Positions 51,603 through 60,115 of a stretch of 64,000 nt of DNA are shown piece by piece. A model generated the notes under the pieces. The model did no database searches. It was not told where the DNA came from and was given only the letters and a program-made list of their open reading frames with translations. The DNA is from Longimicrobium sp. Lineage in GTDB: Bacteria > Gemmatimonadota > Gemmatimonadetes > Longimicrobiales > Longimicrobiaceae. Location of the stretch: positions 1-64,000 of the forward strand of contig NZ_DASVSF010000061.1 in NCBI RefSeq assembly GCF_036388275.1, written 5' to 3'. Each line of letters begins with the position of its first letter. Positions within the stretch are counted from its first letter, which is position 1. The position numbers were made by a program, and so were the translations under genes.

Positions 51603-51765
51603 ATGCGCGAGATCAACACGGGGCAGTTTTGGCGCGCGACGTCGGTCCACCCCCGGGAGAGCAACCGCAAGATCGTGCTGAACCTGGTTCGCGAGCACGA
51701 GCCGCTTTCGAGGGCGGACGTGGCCGGTCGCATGCGCCTGCGCCGCGACCGGGTGATCCGCCGCC
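51603..51765 (+). pseudogene. Truncated 5' end of a second ROK-family gene
   Basis: Fifty-odd codons beginning MREINTGQFWRATS and continuing SNRKIVLNLVREHEPLSRAD align with the N-terminus of the intact ROK protein on the opposite strand (MRKIDPRNFQRATR, NRQIVLNLVREYQPISRAD). About 28 of 51 residues are identical by eye. The similarity ends within the winged helix, one base before the stop codon of the converging ROK gene. No downstream sugar-kinase-like part exists. Confidence 0.75.
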
Positions 51766-51766
51766 G

Positions 51767-52987
51767 TCAGCCGATGGCGGGCGCGGCGAAGGTGGGAGCG
51801 ACGACCAGGGCCGCGGCGCCGCGCAGGCGGGTCTGCTGGTCGGATGCCTCGGGCGACACGGGGGTGGAGGCGGTGCCGGTGGTCAGCGTGCGCTCGGCCA
51901 TGGCTGCCAGGGCGGGGGGACCCACGATGTCCCACGCCGCCGCCACCTCGCCCCCCACCACGATCCTCGCCGGGTTCACCGCGTTGACGATGGCCGCCAG
52001 CCCCAGCCCCATCAGCCGCCCCGTCAGCTCCAGCGCGGACAGCGCCCCCGCATCGCCGGAGCGGGCGCGGGCGATCACGTCGGCGACGGTCATCCCTGAT
52101 TCGCGGACGGCCGCGTAGCTGTCGCGCGTCGCCAGCTCGCGGCCCAGGTAGCGCGCGACGATGGCGTGGCTGGAGGTGTACGCCTCCCAGCAGCCGCGCG
52201 ACCCGCATAGGCAGGCGGGCCCGTCCATCGTCAGGGGGATGTGACCGAACTCGCCCGCGGCGTCGCGGTGCCCGCGCACGACCCGCCCGTTGATCACCAG
52301 GCCCGCGCCCACGCCGTCGGAAAAGGTGACGTAGGCGAAGCTGTCCAGGGCGCCGCCCACGGGGTGCGCCAGCCACATCTGCGCGAGGGCGCAGGCCACG
52401 GCGTCGCGCTCGATGGTCACCTCGATGCCCACCGCCGCCTCCAGTGCGCCGCGCAAGTCCACGTCGCGCCAGCCCAACGTGGGGGCGTTCACCAGCCGCC
52501 CGGTCTCGCTGTCCACCGTCCCGGGAACCACGAGGCCGATCCCCTGGCACTCGCCCGCGGCGGAGTTGGCCTCCAGCAGCCGGCGGACGCGCGTGCCCAG
52601 CTCCGCGATCAGCTCCTCCGGCGTGGCCGGCGTCCTCAGCATCTCCAGGGCGAGGGTGCGGCCGGCGAAGTCGGCCAGCATCACCTGCGTTTCGCTCAGG
52701 CGTACGTCGATGCCCACCGCCAGCCGGTCGTGCGCGCGCACGTGCAGCAGCGTGGGCTTCCGCCCGCGGCGCGAGGTGCCCACCGCCGCCTCGTACAGCA
52801 GCCCGCCCTCGATCAGCTCGTTCACCAGCGGGCTCACCATTCCGCGCGCCACCTCCATGCGGCGCGCCAGGTCTGCCCGCGAGATCGGCTGGTACTCGCG
52901 AACGAGGTTCAGCACGATCTGGCGGTTGATCTCCTTGCTGGTGGTGCGGGTGGCACGCTGAAAGTTGCGGGGGTCGATCTTGCGCAC
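51767..52987 (-). CDS. ROK family transcriptional repressor
   Basis: A 406-residue regulator of the NagC/XylR/Mlc type. The N-terminal winged helix (PISRADLARRMEVARGMVSP) binds DNA. The sugar-kinase-like domain follows, with ATP-like loop VGIDVRLSETQVML and CLCGSRGCWEAYTS, whose cysteines bind zinc. GTG 52987 was chosen because the paralogous remnant starts at the equivalent residue and the length is normal. The frame runs on to ATG 53083, adding Arg/Pro-rich sequence. It is divergent from a sugar symporter gene, so it probably represses the glucan locus. Confidence 0.93.
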   Translation of the reverse strand: MRKIDPRNFQRATRTTSKEINRQIVLNLVREYQPISRADLARRMEVARGMVSPLVNELIEGGLLYEAAVGTSRRGRKPTLLHVRAHDRLAVGIDVRLSETQVMLADFAGRTLALEMLRTPATPEELIAELGTRVRRLLEANSAAGECQGIGLVVPGTVDSETGRLVNAPTLGWRDVDLRGALEAAVGIEVTIERDAVACALAQMWLAHPVGGALDSFAYVTFSDGVGAGLVINGRVVRGHRDAAGEFGHIPLTMDGPACLCGSRGCWEAYTSSHAIVARYLGRELATRDSYAAVRESGMTVADVIARARSGDAGALSALELTGRLMGLGLAAIVNAVNPARIVVGGEVAAAWDIVGPPALAAMAERTLTTGTASTPVSPEASDQQTRLRGAAALVVAPTFAAPAIG

Positions 52988-53098
52988 GATGCGGGGGGGC
53001 GGGGGATGGATGTGGCGGCGCCGGATGCGCGGCGAAAAGTGCTTGCGGACCCGTGGGAGGGCCGCTATCGTACGGCCATCCATTTTGTCACTGATCGT

Positions 53099-53125
53099 TC
53101 CAAAACCGGAAAGTCGGCTTCCGGA
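53099..53125. promoter_or_regulatory. Tandem operator-like palindromes between ROK and symporter genes
   Basis: TTCCAAAACCGGAAA (53099-53113) overlaps a second inverted repeat, CCGGAA-AGTCGGC-TTCCGG (53107-53125). They lie in the divergent intergenic region and are the best candidates for ROK binding. Confidence 0.5.
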
Positions 53126-53256
53126 CCCGCGCCGTCAAGCCCGCCGTCATCCGGCCCCTGCCGCTTGCCACCCGTCAGCCCTTTTCCGCCGCTGGTTTGC
53201 GCACGGTGGCTGGCACGGTACACCCGCCCCTCGGAACATCACCCGGAGAACTCACC

Positions 53257-54879
53257 TTGGCGCACCTGACGACCATCGACTGGCTGGTGATCGCGCTGTA
53301 CTTCGCCGTGACCGCGATCGGCGCGGTGTACGCCACCTGGCGGGAACGGCGAGAGGGCGGCGGCGAAACCTCGGCCGACTACTTCCTGGCGGGGCGCAAC
53401 ACCGGGTGGTTCGTGGTGGGCGCGTCGCTCTTTTCGTCAAACATCGGTTCCGAGCACCTGGTGGGGCTGGCGGGCACCGGCGCGGCGAGCGGCGTGGCCG
53501 TGGCGCAGTTCGAAATCCTGGCCGCCTTCATCCTGCTGCTGCTGGGGTGGCTGTTCGCCCCGTTCTACCTGCGCAGCGGCGTGTACACCATGCCGGAGTT
53601 CCTGGAGCGCCGCTACTCGCCCGCGGCGCGGTGGTACCTGGCAGGCATCTCCATCGTGGGATACGTGCTGACCAAGATCTCGGTGACCATCTTCGCCGGC
53701 GGGGTGGTGTTCGAGGCGGTGATGGGGATCAACTTCTGGACGGGCGCGCTCGTCGTGGTGGTCGCCACCGGCATCTACACCCTGTTCGGCGGCCTGCGCG
53801 CGGTGCTGATCACCGATACCATCCAGATGGTGGTGCTGATCTTGGGTTCCATCGTGGTGACGGTGGTCGGGCTGAACGCCGTGGGCGGATGGGGCGAGCT
53901 CACCCGCGCGGCCGGCCCCGAGTTCATGGACATGTGGAAGCCGGCGACGGACCCCTCCTTCCCCTGGACCGGCATCCTCTTCGGCGCACCGATCCTGGGC
54001 ATCTGGTACTGGTGCACCGACCAGTTCATCGTGCAGCGCGTGCTGGCGGCCCGCAACCTCCAGGAAGCGCGGCGCGGGACGGTGTTCGCCGGCTTCCTGA
54101 AGATCCTGCCGCTGTTCATCTTCGTCATCCCGGGCGTGATCGCGACGGTGCTGGCGCGCCAGGGCAAGCTGCAGCTGGGCGCCCCGGACCAGGCGCTCCC
54201 GGCGCTGGTGAGCACGCTGCTTCCCGTTGGCCTGCGCGGGCTGGTGGTCGCCGGGCTGCTGGCGGCGCTGATGAGCTCGCTGTCGTCCGTGTTCAACTCC
54301 ACCTCTACGCTGATCACCTGGGACGTCTACAAGAAGCTGCGGCCGGATGCGTCGGAGCGGCGGCTGGTGCTGGTCGGGCGCCTTTCCACGGGCGTGCTGG
54401 TGGTGCTGGGGCTGGCGTGGATTCCCCTGATGAAGCTGATTTCCGGGCAGCTGTACCAGTACATCCAGAGCGTGCAGGCGTACATCGCGCCCCCCATCAC
54501 CGCCGTGTTCCTGCTGGGGCTGCTGTGGAGCCGGCTGAACGCCCGCGGGGCGATGGCGTCGCTGCTGGTGGGCTTCGTCCTGGGGATGGGCCGCCTGGCG
54601 GCCGAGCTGAACAAGGCGAACCTGGACGGATCGCTCCTGGCCTACGCCGAGATCAACTTCCTTCACTTCGCGGCGCTGCTGTTCATCGTCTGTTCGCTGG
54701 TGCTCGTGGCGGCTTCGATGACCGCCCCGGCGCCGTCGCGCGAGCAGCTGGAGGGGCTCACCTTCCAGACGACCGCGCGGGTGCAGCCGGCGGAGGACGC
54801 TGGCAGCCGCACCGAGGGGATCGTGCTGAGCGGGCTGCTGGTGGCCACGGTCGTGGCGATCTGGCTGTACTTCTCCTGA
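53257..54879 (+). CDS. Sodium:solute symporter (SSS family), probable sugar uptake
   Basis: A 540-residue inner-membrane symporter with about 13-14 helices. SADYFLAGRNTGWFVVGASL is the SSS family opening, with SSNIGSEHLVGLAG in helix 2. QFIVQRVLAARNLQEARRG and MSSLSSVFNSTSTLITWDVY are further hallmarks, matching the SGLT-like sugar subgroup. TTG 53257 is chosen because GGAGA lies 7 bases upstream; the frame is open to 53197. It is followed 7 bases later by a glycosidase gene, and its own promoter region carries the ROK-like palindromes. Confidence 0.93.
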   Translation: MAHLTTIDWLVIALYFAVTAIGAVYATWRERREGGGETSADYFLAGRNTGWFVVGASLFSSNIGSEHLVGLAGTGAASGVAVAQFEILAAFILLLLGWLFAPFYLRSGVYTMPEFLERRYSPAARWYLAGISIVGYVLTKISVTIFAGGVVFEAVMGINFWTGALVVVVATGIYTLFGGLRAVLITDTIQMVVLILGSIVVTVVGLNAVGGWGELTRAAGPEFMDMWKPATDPSFPWTGILFGAPILGIWYWCTDQFIVQRVLAARNLQEARRGTVFAGFLKILPLFIFVIPGVIATVLARQGKLQLGAPDQALPALVSTLLPVGLRGLVVAGLLAALMSSLSSVFNSTSTLITWDVYKKLRPDASERRLVLVGRLSTGVLVVLGLAWIPLMKLISGQLYQYIQSVQAYIAPPITAVFLLGLLWSRLNARGAMASLLVGFVLGMGRLAAELNKANLDGSLLAYAEINFLHFAALLFIVCSLVLVAASMTAPAPSREQLEGLTFQTTARVQPAEDAGSRTEGIVLSGLLVATVVAIWLYFS

Positions 54880-54886
54880 TCGGCCG

Positions 54887-57586
54887 ATGACGCATCGCAT
54901 CCGCGCGCTCGGCGCCGTGTCCGCCGCACTGGTCGCGTCGGCCGGAGACCTCGGCGCGCAGCGCGAGCTGTATCGATCGGACGCGTTCACAGTCACCGAC
55001 ACGTCCGTGCACCAGGGGCGGTTCGCGGCGGTGGCGCTCTCGCGGGACAGCATCGTCAGCACGTATCCGCGGGCCGGGCGCGAGATGCACTTCCGCTTCA
55101 GCCTCAACGGGGCGGACAACGAGTTCCCCTCCGGGACGGAGCACACGCTGTACGTGCGCCCGGCAAACGGCGCCATCGTCTCGCCCGTGTACGTCTTCGG
55201 GGAGGAGCAGCCGCCGTTCATCCCCACGCCCGAGGCGTACTCGACGAGCGAGGAGGGCGTTGCGCGGGTGACCATCCGCCTGGACCTGCGCCACGTGCTG
55301 CGCGAGATGGAGCGGACGGGCAGGTACGATCCCCCGCAGGGCCCGCCCATCCGCCGCGCGGACTTCCGGGGCGTGTACGCCATCGGCGACGTGGAGCCGC
55401 TGAGCTGGGACGCGCGCGCCCTGCGCCCCGGCTCGCCCGCGCAGCTGCGGGACGAGGACGGCGACGGCATCTACACGCTGACGCTGCCCATCGAGGCGCA
55501 GTACACGCGTCCGCTGGCGGATCCGGGACGGGCCATCTGGACGCGGCAGGCGGACGTGTCGGCGTTCCCCCAGCTGCGCTCGCCGGAGCGGCTGGTGGAT
55601 GCGCTCTATCGCATGTCGCTCGAGGAGCTGACGCAGCTGGTGCGGGAGGATGGTGCGCTCAGCGCCGGGGCCAAGTGGCCGGGCGTGTGGACGCGCGACG
55701 TGTCGTACGCCTCGGTGCTCGCCCTGGCGGTCGCGGCGCCGGACGCGGTGAAGCGCAGCCTGCTGGCCAAGGTGGATTCGGCCGGGCGCATCATCCAGGA
55801 CACGGGGACGGGGGGATCGTGGCCCATCTCCACGGACCGGATGACGTGGGCGCTCGCCGCGTGGGAGCTGTACGCGGTGACGGGGGACCGCGACTGGCTG
55901 CGGCAGGCGTACGGCATCATCAGCCGGTCGGCGGAGGCGGACCTGCACGCCATCTTCGACCCGGCCACGGGGCTGGCGACGGGCGAAACGTCGTTCATGG
56001 ACTGGCGGGAGCAGTCGTACCCGCGCTGGGTGGAGCCACGCGACATCGCCCGCTCCGCTGGCACGAGCACGAACGTCGTCCACCACGCCACCTATCGCAT
56101 CCTGGCCGACATGGCACAGGCGCTGGGCGAGCCGGGCGACCGGTGGGCGAAGGTGGCGGCGGACCTGCGTACCGCCATCAACCAGCACCTGTGGATGCCC
56201 GACGCGGGGTACTACGCCGTCTTCCGCTACGGGCGTGGCTTTTCGTCCCTCGCCCCGCGCTCCGACGCCCTGGCCCAGGCGCTGGCCGTGATCTACGGCG
56301 TCGCCGACCCCCAGCAGCAGGCGCTGATCTCCGCCCGCGCGCCGATGGTGGAGTTCGGCGCGCCGACGTTCTGGCCGTACATCCCCGGCACTCCGTCGTA
56401 CCACAACGCGGCGATCTGGCCGTTCGTCAACGCGTACTCGCTGTGGGCCGCGGCCGAGGCGGGGAACACGGCGGCGGTGGAGCATGCGCTGGCCTCCATC
56501 TACCGCCCCGCCGCGCTGTTCCTGACCAACAAGGAAAACATGATGGCCAGCACGGGCCACTTCGACGGCACGGAGCTGAACTCCGACCGCCAGTTGTGGA
56601 GCGTGGCCGGCAACCTGGCCGCCAGCTACCGCGTGCTCTTCGGGATGCGCTTCCGGCCGCACGGGCTGGCCTTCCGCCCGATGGTGCCGCGCGGCTATGA
56701 GGGCGAGCGCACGCTTTCGAACCTTCGCTACCGCGGGTCGACGCTGTCGATCACCGTCCGCGGCTTCGGCGATGGCGTGGCGCGCGCGACGCTGGACGGG
56801 CAGCCGCTGGCGCGGGCGGAGGTTCCCGCGACGCTCACGGGCGAGCACGTGGTGGAGATCACGATGAACGGGCGGTGGCCGGCGGGGCGCGTCAACATGG
56901 TCGAGAACCGCTGGGCGCCCGAGACGCCGTCCGCCACACTACGCGGAGACGTGCTGGCGTGGGATCCCATCCCGGGCGCGGCGCACTACGTCGTCCACCG
57001 CAACGGGCGCCCGGCCGCGACGACGACGGAGACGCGCGTTTCGCTGGGCCGGCTGGACCGCGTGGCGGAGTACCAGGTGCTGGCGGTGGATTCCGCGGGG
57101 CTGCAGTCGTTCCTGAGCGCGCCGGTGCTGATGGCGCGCGACGAGGCGATCGTCGTCGCGCGGCCCCGGGGAGCGCCGCTGGAGCGCGAGCACGAGGGCT
57201 TCACGGGCGCGGGCTACGTGCGGGTGACGCGCGAGACGAACACGAGCGTGGAGTTTCCGGTGATCGTGGCCTGCGGGGGCGAGTACGTGGTCGACGCGCG
57301 CTACGCCAACGGCAGCGGCCCCATCAACACCGACGCGAAGGCGGCCATCCGCACGCTGCTGGTGGATGGCGAACCCGCGGGCGTGCTGGTGATGCCGCAG
57401 CGGGGAACGGACCGGTGGAACGAGTGGGGCTACGGCACGTCGGTCCGGGTGACCCTGTCGCCCGGCGCGCATCGCCTGACGCTCGCCTACACGCCGCTGG
57501 ACGAGAACATGGACCGGCGCGTGAACACGGCGCTGCTGGACCACCTGCGCCTGATCCACCTTGCGCCGACCTCGGAGTGCCGATGA
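54887..57586 (+). CDS. Secreted six-hairpin glycosidase with C-terminal carbohydrate-binding module
   Basis: An 899-residue exported protein with a signal peptide (ALVASAGDLGAQ). A beta-sandwich N-terminal region leads to an (alpha/alpha)6 catalytic domain. That domain includes AKWPGVWTRDVSYASVLALA, TGGSWPISTDRMTWALAAWE, GETSFMDWREQSYPRWVEP and FGAPTFWPYIPGTPSYHN, typical of trehalase/glycogen-debranching-like hairpin enzymes. After FRPMVPRGYEGERTL a beta domain and a fibronectin-like strand set follow. The last 130 residues (SVEFPVIVACGGEYVVDARY, WNEWGYGTSVRVTL) resemble CBM35. Exact specificity is unclear. It lies 7 bases after the symporter gene. Confidence 0.85.
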   Translation: MTHRIRALGAVSAALVASAGDLGAQRELYRSDAFTVTDTSVHQGRFAAVALSRDSIVSTYPRAGREMHFRFSLNGADNEFPSGTEHTLYVRPANGAIVSPVYVFGEEQPPFIPTPEAYSTSEEGVARVTIRLDLRHVLREMERTGRYDPPQGPPIRRADFRGVYAIGDVEPLSWDARALRPGSPAQLRDEDGDGIYTLTLPIEAQYTRPLADPGRAIWTRQADVSAFPQLRSPERLVDALYRMSLEELTQLVREDGALSAGAKWPGVWTRDVSYASVLALAVAAPDAVKRSLLAKVDSAGRIIQDTGTGGSWPISTDRMTWALAAWELYAVTGDRDWLRQAYGIISRSAEADLHAIFDPATGLATGETSFMDWREQSYPRWVEPRDIARSAGTSTNVVHHATYRILADMAQALGEPGDRWAKVAADLRTAINQHLWMPDAGYYAVFRYGRGFSSLAPRSDALAQALAVIYGVADPQQQALISARAPMVEFGAPTFWPYIPGTPSYHNAAIWPFVNAYSLWAAAEAGNTAAVEHALASIYRPAALFLTNKENMMASTGHFDGTELNSDRQLWSVAGNLAASYRVLFGMRFRPHGLAFRPMVPRGYEGERTLSNLRYRGSTLSITVRGFGDGVARATLDGQPLARAEVPATLTGEHVVEITMNGRWPAGRVNMVENRWAPETPSATLRGDVLAWDPIPGAAHYVVHRNGRPAATTTETRVSLGRLDRVAEYQVLAVDSAGLQSFLSAPVLMARDEAIVVARPRGAPLEREHEGFTGAGYVRVTRETNTSVEFPVIVACGGEYVVDARYANGSGPINTDAKAAIRTLLVDGEPAGVLVMPQRGTDRWNEWGYGTSVRVTLSPGAHRLTLAYTPLDENMDRRVNTALLDHLRLIHLAPTSECR

Positions 57587-57634
57587 GGTCGCCAGTCTGA
57601 ACGGCAGTTTCACGCAGAGGACGCAGAGAAAAAA

Positions 57635-57675
57635 GAGAGGACGCAGAGAAAATATGGTTTTCTCTGCGTCCTCTC
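57635..57675. repeat. 18-bp hairpin repeat, copy left of higBA
   Basis: GAGAGGACGCAGAGAAAA pairs perfectly with its complement across TATGG. The core GAGGACGCAGAGAAAA recurs at 58490-58524. A T-run in the right arm may help termination of the glycosidase gene. Confidence 0.75.
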
Positions 57676-57789
57676 TGCTTCTCCGCGTTCTCGCATGAAA
57701 TGGCTGTTCCGGAGAGCCGCGGAAACACGACTCTGTACACTCTGCGCACTTGTGATGTATCGTTGCCGCTCTCTCGTTGGGTGCGGCTC

Positions 57790-57823
57790 TTGACAAGCTG
57801 CACCTTGTACGGTACACTGTACC
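57790..57823 (+). promoter_or_regulatory. higBA promoter with overlapping palindrome
   Basis: TTGACA (57790-57795), 17-base spacer, TACACT (57813-57818). The -10 lies inside GGTAC-ACT-GTACC (57811-57823), a perfect inverted repeat that would suit autorepression by the antitoxin. AGGAGG follows before the GTG start. Confidence 0.7.
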
Positions 57824-57837
57824 GCAGGAGGTGCGGG

Positions 57838-58188
57838 GTGGAAGACGGACTCAAGAAGGTTCCTGCGAGATTCTGGAGCAACGCTGGTGGAACGGAGCCT
57901 GTGCGCGACTGGCTTCAGGGTCTCGGCAAGCACGACCGCAGGACGATTGGAGGAGACATCGCGACGGTGGAGTACGGCTGGCCTGTGGGCATGCCGACCT
58001 GCCGATCGATGGGAGCAGGCCTGTGGGAGGTACGGACGAACCTGGCCGACAACCGGATTGCCCGCGTGCTCTTCTGCTTCTGCCAGGGGCACCTCGTTCT
58101 CCTGCACGGGTTCATCAAGAAGACCAGGAAAACGCCGGACGACGAGTCGGCGCTCGCCCGGAAACGCCAGAAGGAGCTAGAACCATGA
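57838..58188 (+). CDS. higB: HigB/RelE-type toxin (Gp49-like)
   Basis: A 116-residue RNase toxin of the phage Gp49/HigB group. FWSNAGGTEPVRDWLQGL, GGDIATVEYGWPVGMP, GLWEVRTNL and IARVLFCFCQGHLVLLHGFIKKTRKTP are the family's ordered strands; the last ends in the usual Lys-rich helix. GTG 57838 is preferred because AGGAGG lies 5-6 bases upstream; longer frames lack this. It overlaps the antitoxin by ATGA. Confidence 0.92.
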   Translation: MEDGLKKVPARFWSNAGGTEPVRDWLQGLGKHDRRTIGGDIATVEYGWPVGMPTCRSMGAGLWEVRTNLADNRIARVLFCFCQGHLVLLHGFIKKTRKTPDDESALARKRQKELEP

Positions 58189-58466
58189 ACAATCCGCACA
58201 TCGGCAGCTCGTTCGAGAGCTTTCTGGAGCAGGAAGGGATTCGCGACGAGGTAGAGGGACTCGCACAGAAGCGGGTCTTCACCTGGCAGATCCGCGAGGC
58301 CATGGAACAGGCCGGCCTTTCCAAGGCTGCGCTGGCCGCACGGATGCAAACGAGCCGAACGCAGGTGGAGCGGCTGCTGGACCCCGACAACAACAAGGTG
58401 CAGCTCGACACCCTTCAGCGTGCCGCGCAAGCCGTCGGCCGCACGCTTCGGGTGGAGCTGGTCTGA
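58185..58466 (+). CDS. higA: HigA-type antitoxin with XRE helix-turn-helix
   Basis: A 93-residue antitoxin. IREAMEQAGLSKAALAARMQ and SRTQVERLLDPDNNKVQLDT form the helix-turn-helix, followed by LQRAAQAVGRTLRVEL. This toxin-first arrangement and the ATGA overlap are standard for Gp49-type higBA. The protein likely represses the palindrome at 57811-57823. Confidence 0.92.
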   Translation: MNNPHIGSSFESFLEQEGIRDEVEGLAQKRVFTWQIREAMEQAGLSKAALAARMQTSRTQVERLLDPDNNKVQLDTLQRAAQAVGRTLRVELV

Positions 58467-58489
58467 CGCGCAGACGGCGAGAACGAACG

Positions 58490-58524
58490 GAGGACGCAGA
58501 GAAAACCTTTTTCTCTGCGTCCTC
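58490..58524. repeat. 16-bp hairpin repeat, copy right of higBA
   Basis: GAGGACGCAGAGAAAA pairs with TTTTCTCTGCGTCCTC across three bases. It is the same core as 57635-57675 and lies 24 bases past the higA stop. It could terminate higBA or the converging MFS gene. Confidence 0.75.
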
Positions 58525-58561
58525 TTCTTTCATCTCCGCGGTCCTGAGCGTGATTATAGCT

Positions 58562-59980
58562 TTAGCCGTTCGGGTCGGGATCGATGAGGCCGCTGCTTGG
58601 CACCGGCTGCACGGAGCCCTGCACCGTCAGCGGCTCGTGCTGGTCGCCCCCGATCACGGTGTCCACGCCTGCGTCGCCCGCGTCGTGCACCAGCATCACC
58701 GAGGCCGCCGCAATCAGCAGCGAAACGCCGCCCGTCATCACCATGTACAGCGACGTGTTCGGATTGTCCTGCCCGTACACCGCGCGGATCAGCGGACCGA
58801 AGCCCAGCGACGCCAGGATCTCGGGGATGACGATGAAGAAGTTGAACACGCCCATGTACACGCCCATCCGCGCGGCGGGCAGGGCGGTGGAAAGGATGGC
58901 GTAGGGCATCGACAGGATGGACGCCCACGCGATGCCCACCCCCACCATGGTCAGCAGCAGCACGTACTGGTCGTGGATCACCGACACGCTCAGCAGCCCG
59001 ATGGCGCCGCAGGTGAGCGCCAGTGCGTGCGTGGCCTTGCGGCTGGTGGCCCGGGCGACCGCAGGCAGCGCGAACGCCACCACGAACGTGGTGATGGAGT
59101 AGAAGGCGAAGGTGATCCCCCCCCACTCGATGCCGCGCGCGTACAGCTCCGAGTCCGGGTCGGTGGCGCCGAACACGTGGCGCGCCACCGTGGGCACGAA
59201 GAACATCCACATGCAGAACAGCCCCAGCCAGGTGAAGAACTGGACGACGGCCAACTGCTTCATCGTCTTCGGCATGTTGGTGATGGCCGCGCCGATCTCG
59301 CCGAACAGCGCGCCCACGCCGGCCCGCTCGCGCCGCTCACGCTCGAACTCGGCCATGTCTTCCGGCGGCGCCTCGCTGGTGGTGAACACCGTCCACAGCA
59401 CCGCCAGCAGGAACACCACGGCGCCCAGCTGGAACGAGTACTTCACCGTCAGGGGAATGCCGCTGGCCGTGGTGCCCGTCACGCCCATCTGGCCGAAGAT
59501 GTAGGGCAGGGCATTGGCCAGGCTGGCGCCCACGCCAATGAAGAACGACTGCATCACGAAGCCCGCCGTACGCTGGCTGGCATCGAGCTTGTCGGCCACG
59601 AAGGCGCGGAACGGCTCCATGGACACGTTGATGGACGCATCCAGGATCCACAGCAGCGACGCCGCCATCCACAGCGAGGTGGAGGTGGGCATGAAGAACA
59701 GGGCGATGGACGACAGGATGGCGCCCACCAGAAAGTACGGCCGCCGCCGTCCCAGCCGGCCCCAGGTGCGGTCGCTGAGCGCGCCGATGATGGGCTGCAC
59801 CAGGAGCCCCGTCATGGGCGCCGCCAGCCACAGGATGGGCACCTCGTCCGGCCGCGCCCCCAGCCGTTCGTAGATCGCCGACATGTTGGCCAGCTGAAGC
59901 CCCCAGCCGAACTGGATGCCCAGGAAGCCGAAGCTCATGTTGAACATCTCGCCGAACTTCAGGCGCGGTTTCTTGCTCAC
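58562..59980 (-). CDS. MFS sugar transporter (SLC45/GPH-like)
   Basis: A 472-residue inner-membrane transporter with 12 predicted helices. FLGIQFGWGLQLANMSAIYE opens helix 1. PIIGALSDRTWGRLGRRRPY is the loop 2-3 MFS motif in the form seen in SLC45/SUT and GPH sucrose/maltose transporters. It is likely to import maltose or maltodextrins released by neighbouring enzymes. Start GTG 59980 has TGGAG upstream; the longer frame to 60103 is not membrane-like. It is the last gene of the minus-strand half of the locus. Confidence 0.92.
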   Translation of the reverse strand: MSKKPRLKFGEMFNMSFGFLGIQFGWGLQLANMSAIYERLGARPDEVPILWLAAPMTGLLVQPIIGALSDRTWGRLGRRRPYFLVGAILSSIALFFMPTSTSLWMAASLLWILDASINVSMEPFRAFVADKLDASQRTAGFVMQSFFIGVGASLANALPYIFGQMGVTGTTASGIPLTVKYSFQLGAVVFLLAVLWTVFTTSEAPPEDMAEFERERRERAGVGALFGEIGAAITNMPKTMKQLAVVQFFTWLGLFCMWMFFVPTVARHVFGATDPDSELYARGIEWGGITFAFYSITTFVVAFALPAVARATSRKATHALALTCGAIGLLSVSVIHDQYVLLLTMVGVGIAWASILSMPYAILSTALPAARMGVYMGVFNFFIVIPEILASLGFGPLIRAVYGQDNPNTSLYMVMTGGVSLLIAAASVMLVHDAGDAGVDTVIGGDQHEPLTVQGSVQPVPSSGLIDPDPNG

Positions 59981-60115
59981 GTAGGTGGCTCCAGGGGGAT
60001 GTGGGGGACGGCGCGGAAGCGACTGTGCTGCAGCGCGGTGCACGGCGCGCTGGCCATTGTACGTTGTTCTTACAAAATTGGGGATCCAGAGACTTTTCGC
60101 CACTGCCAGGCGGTT

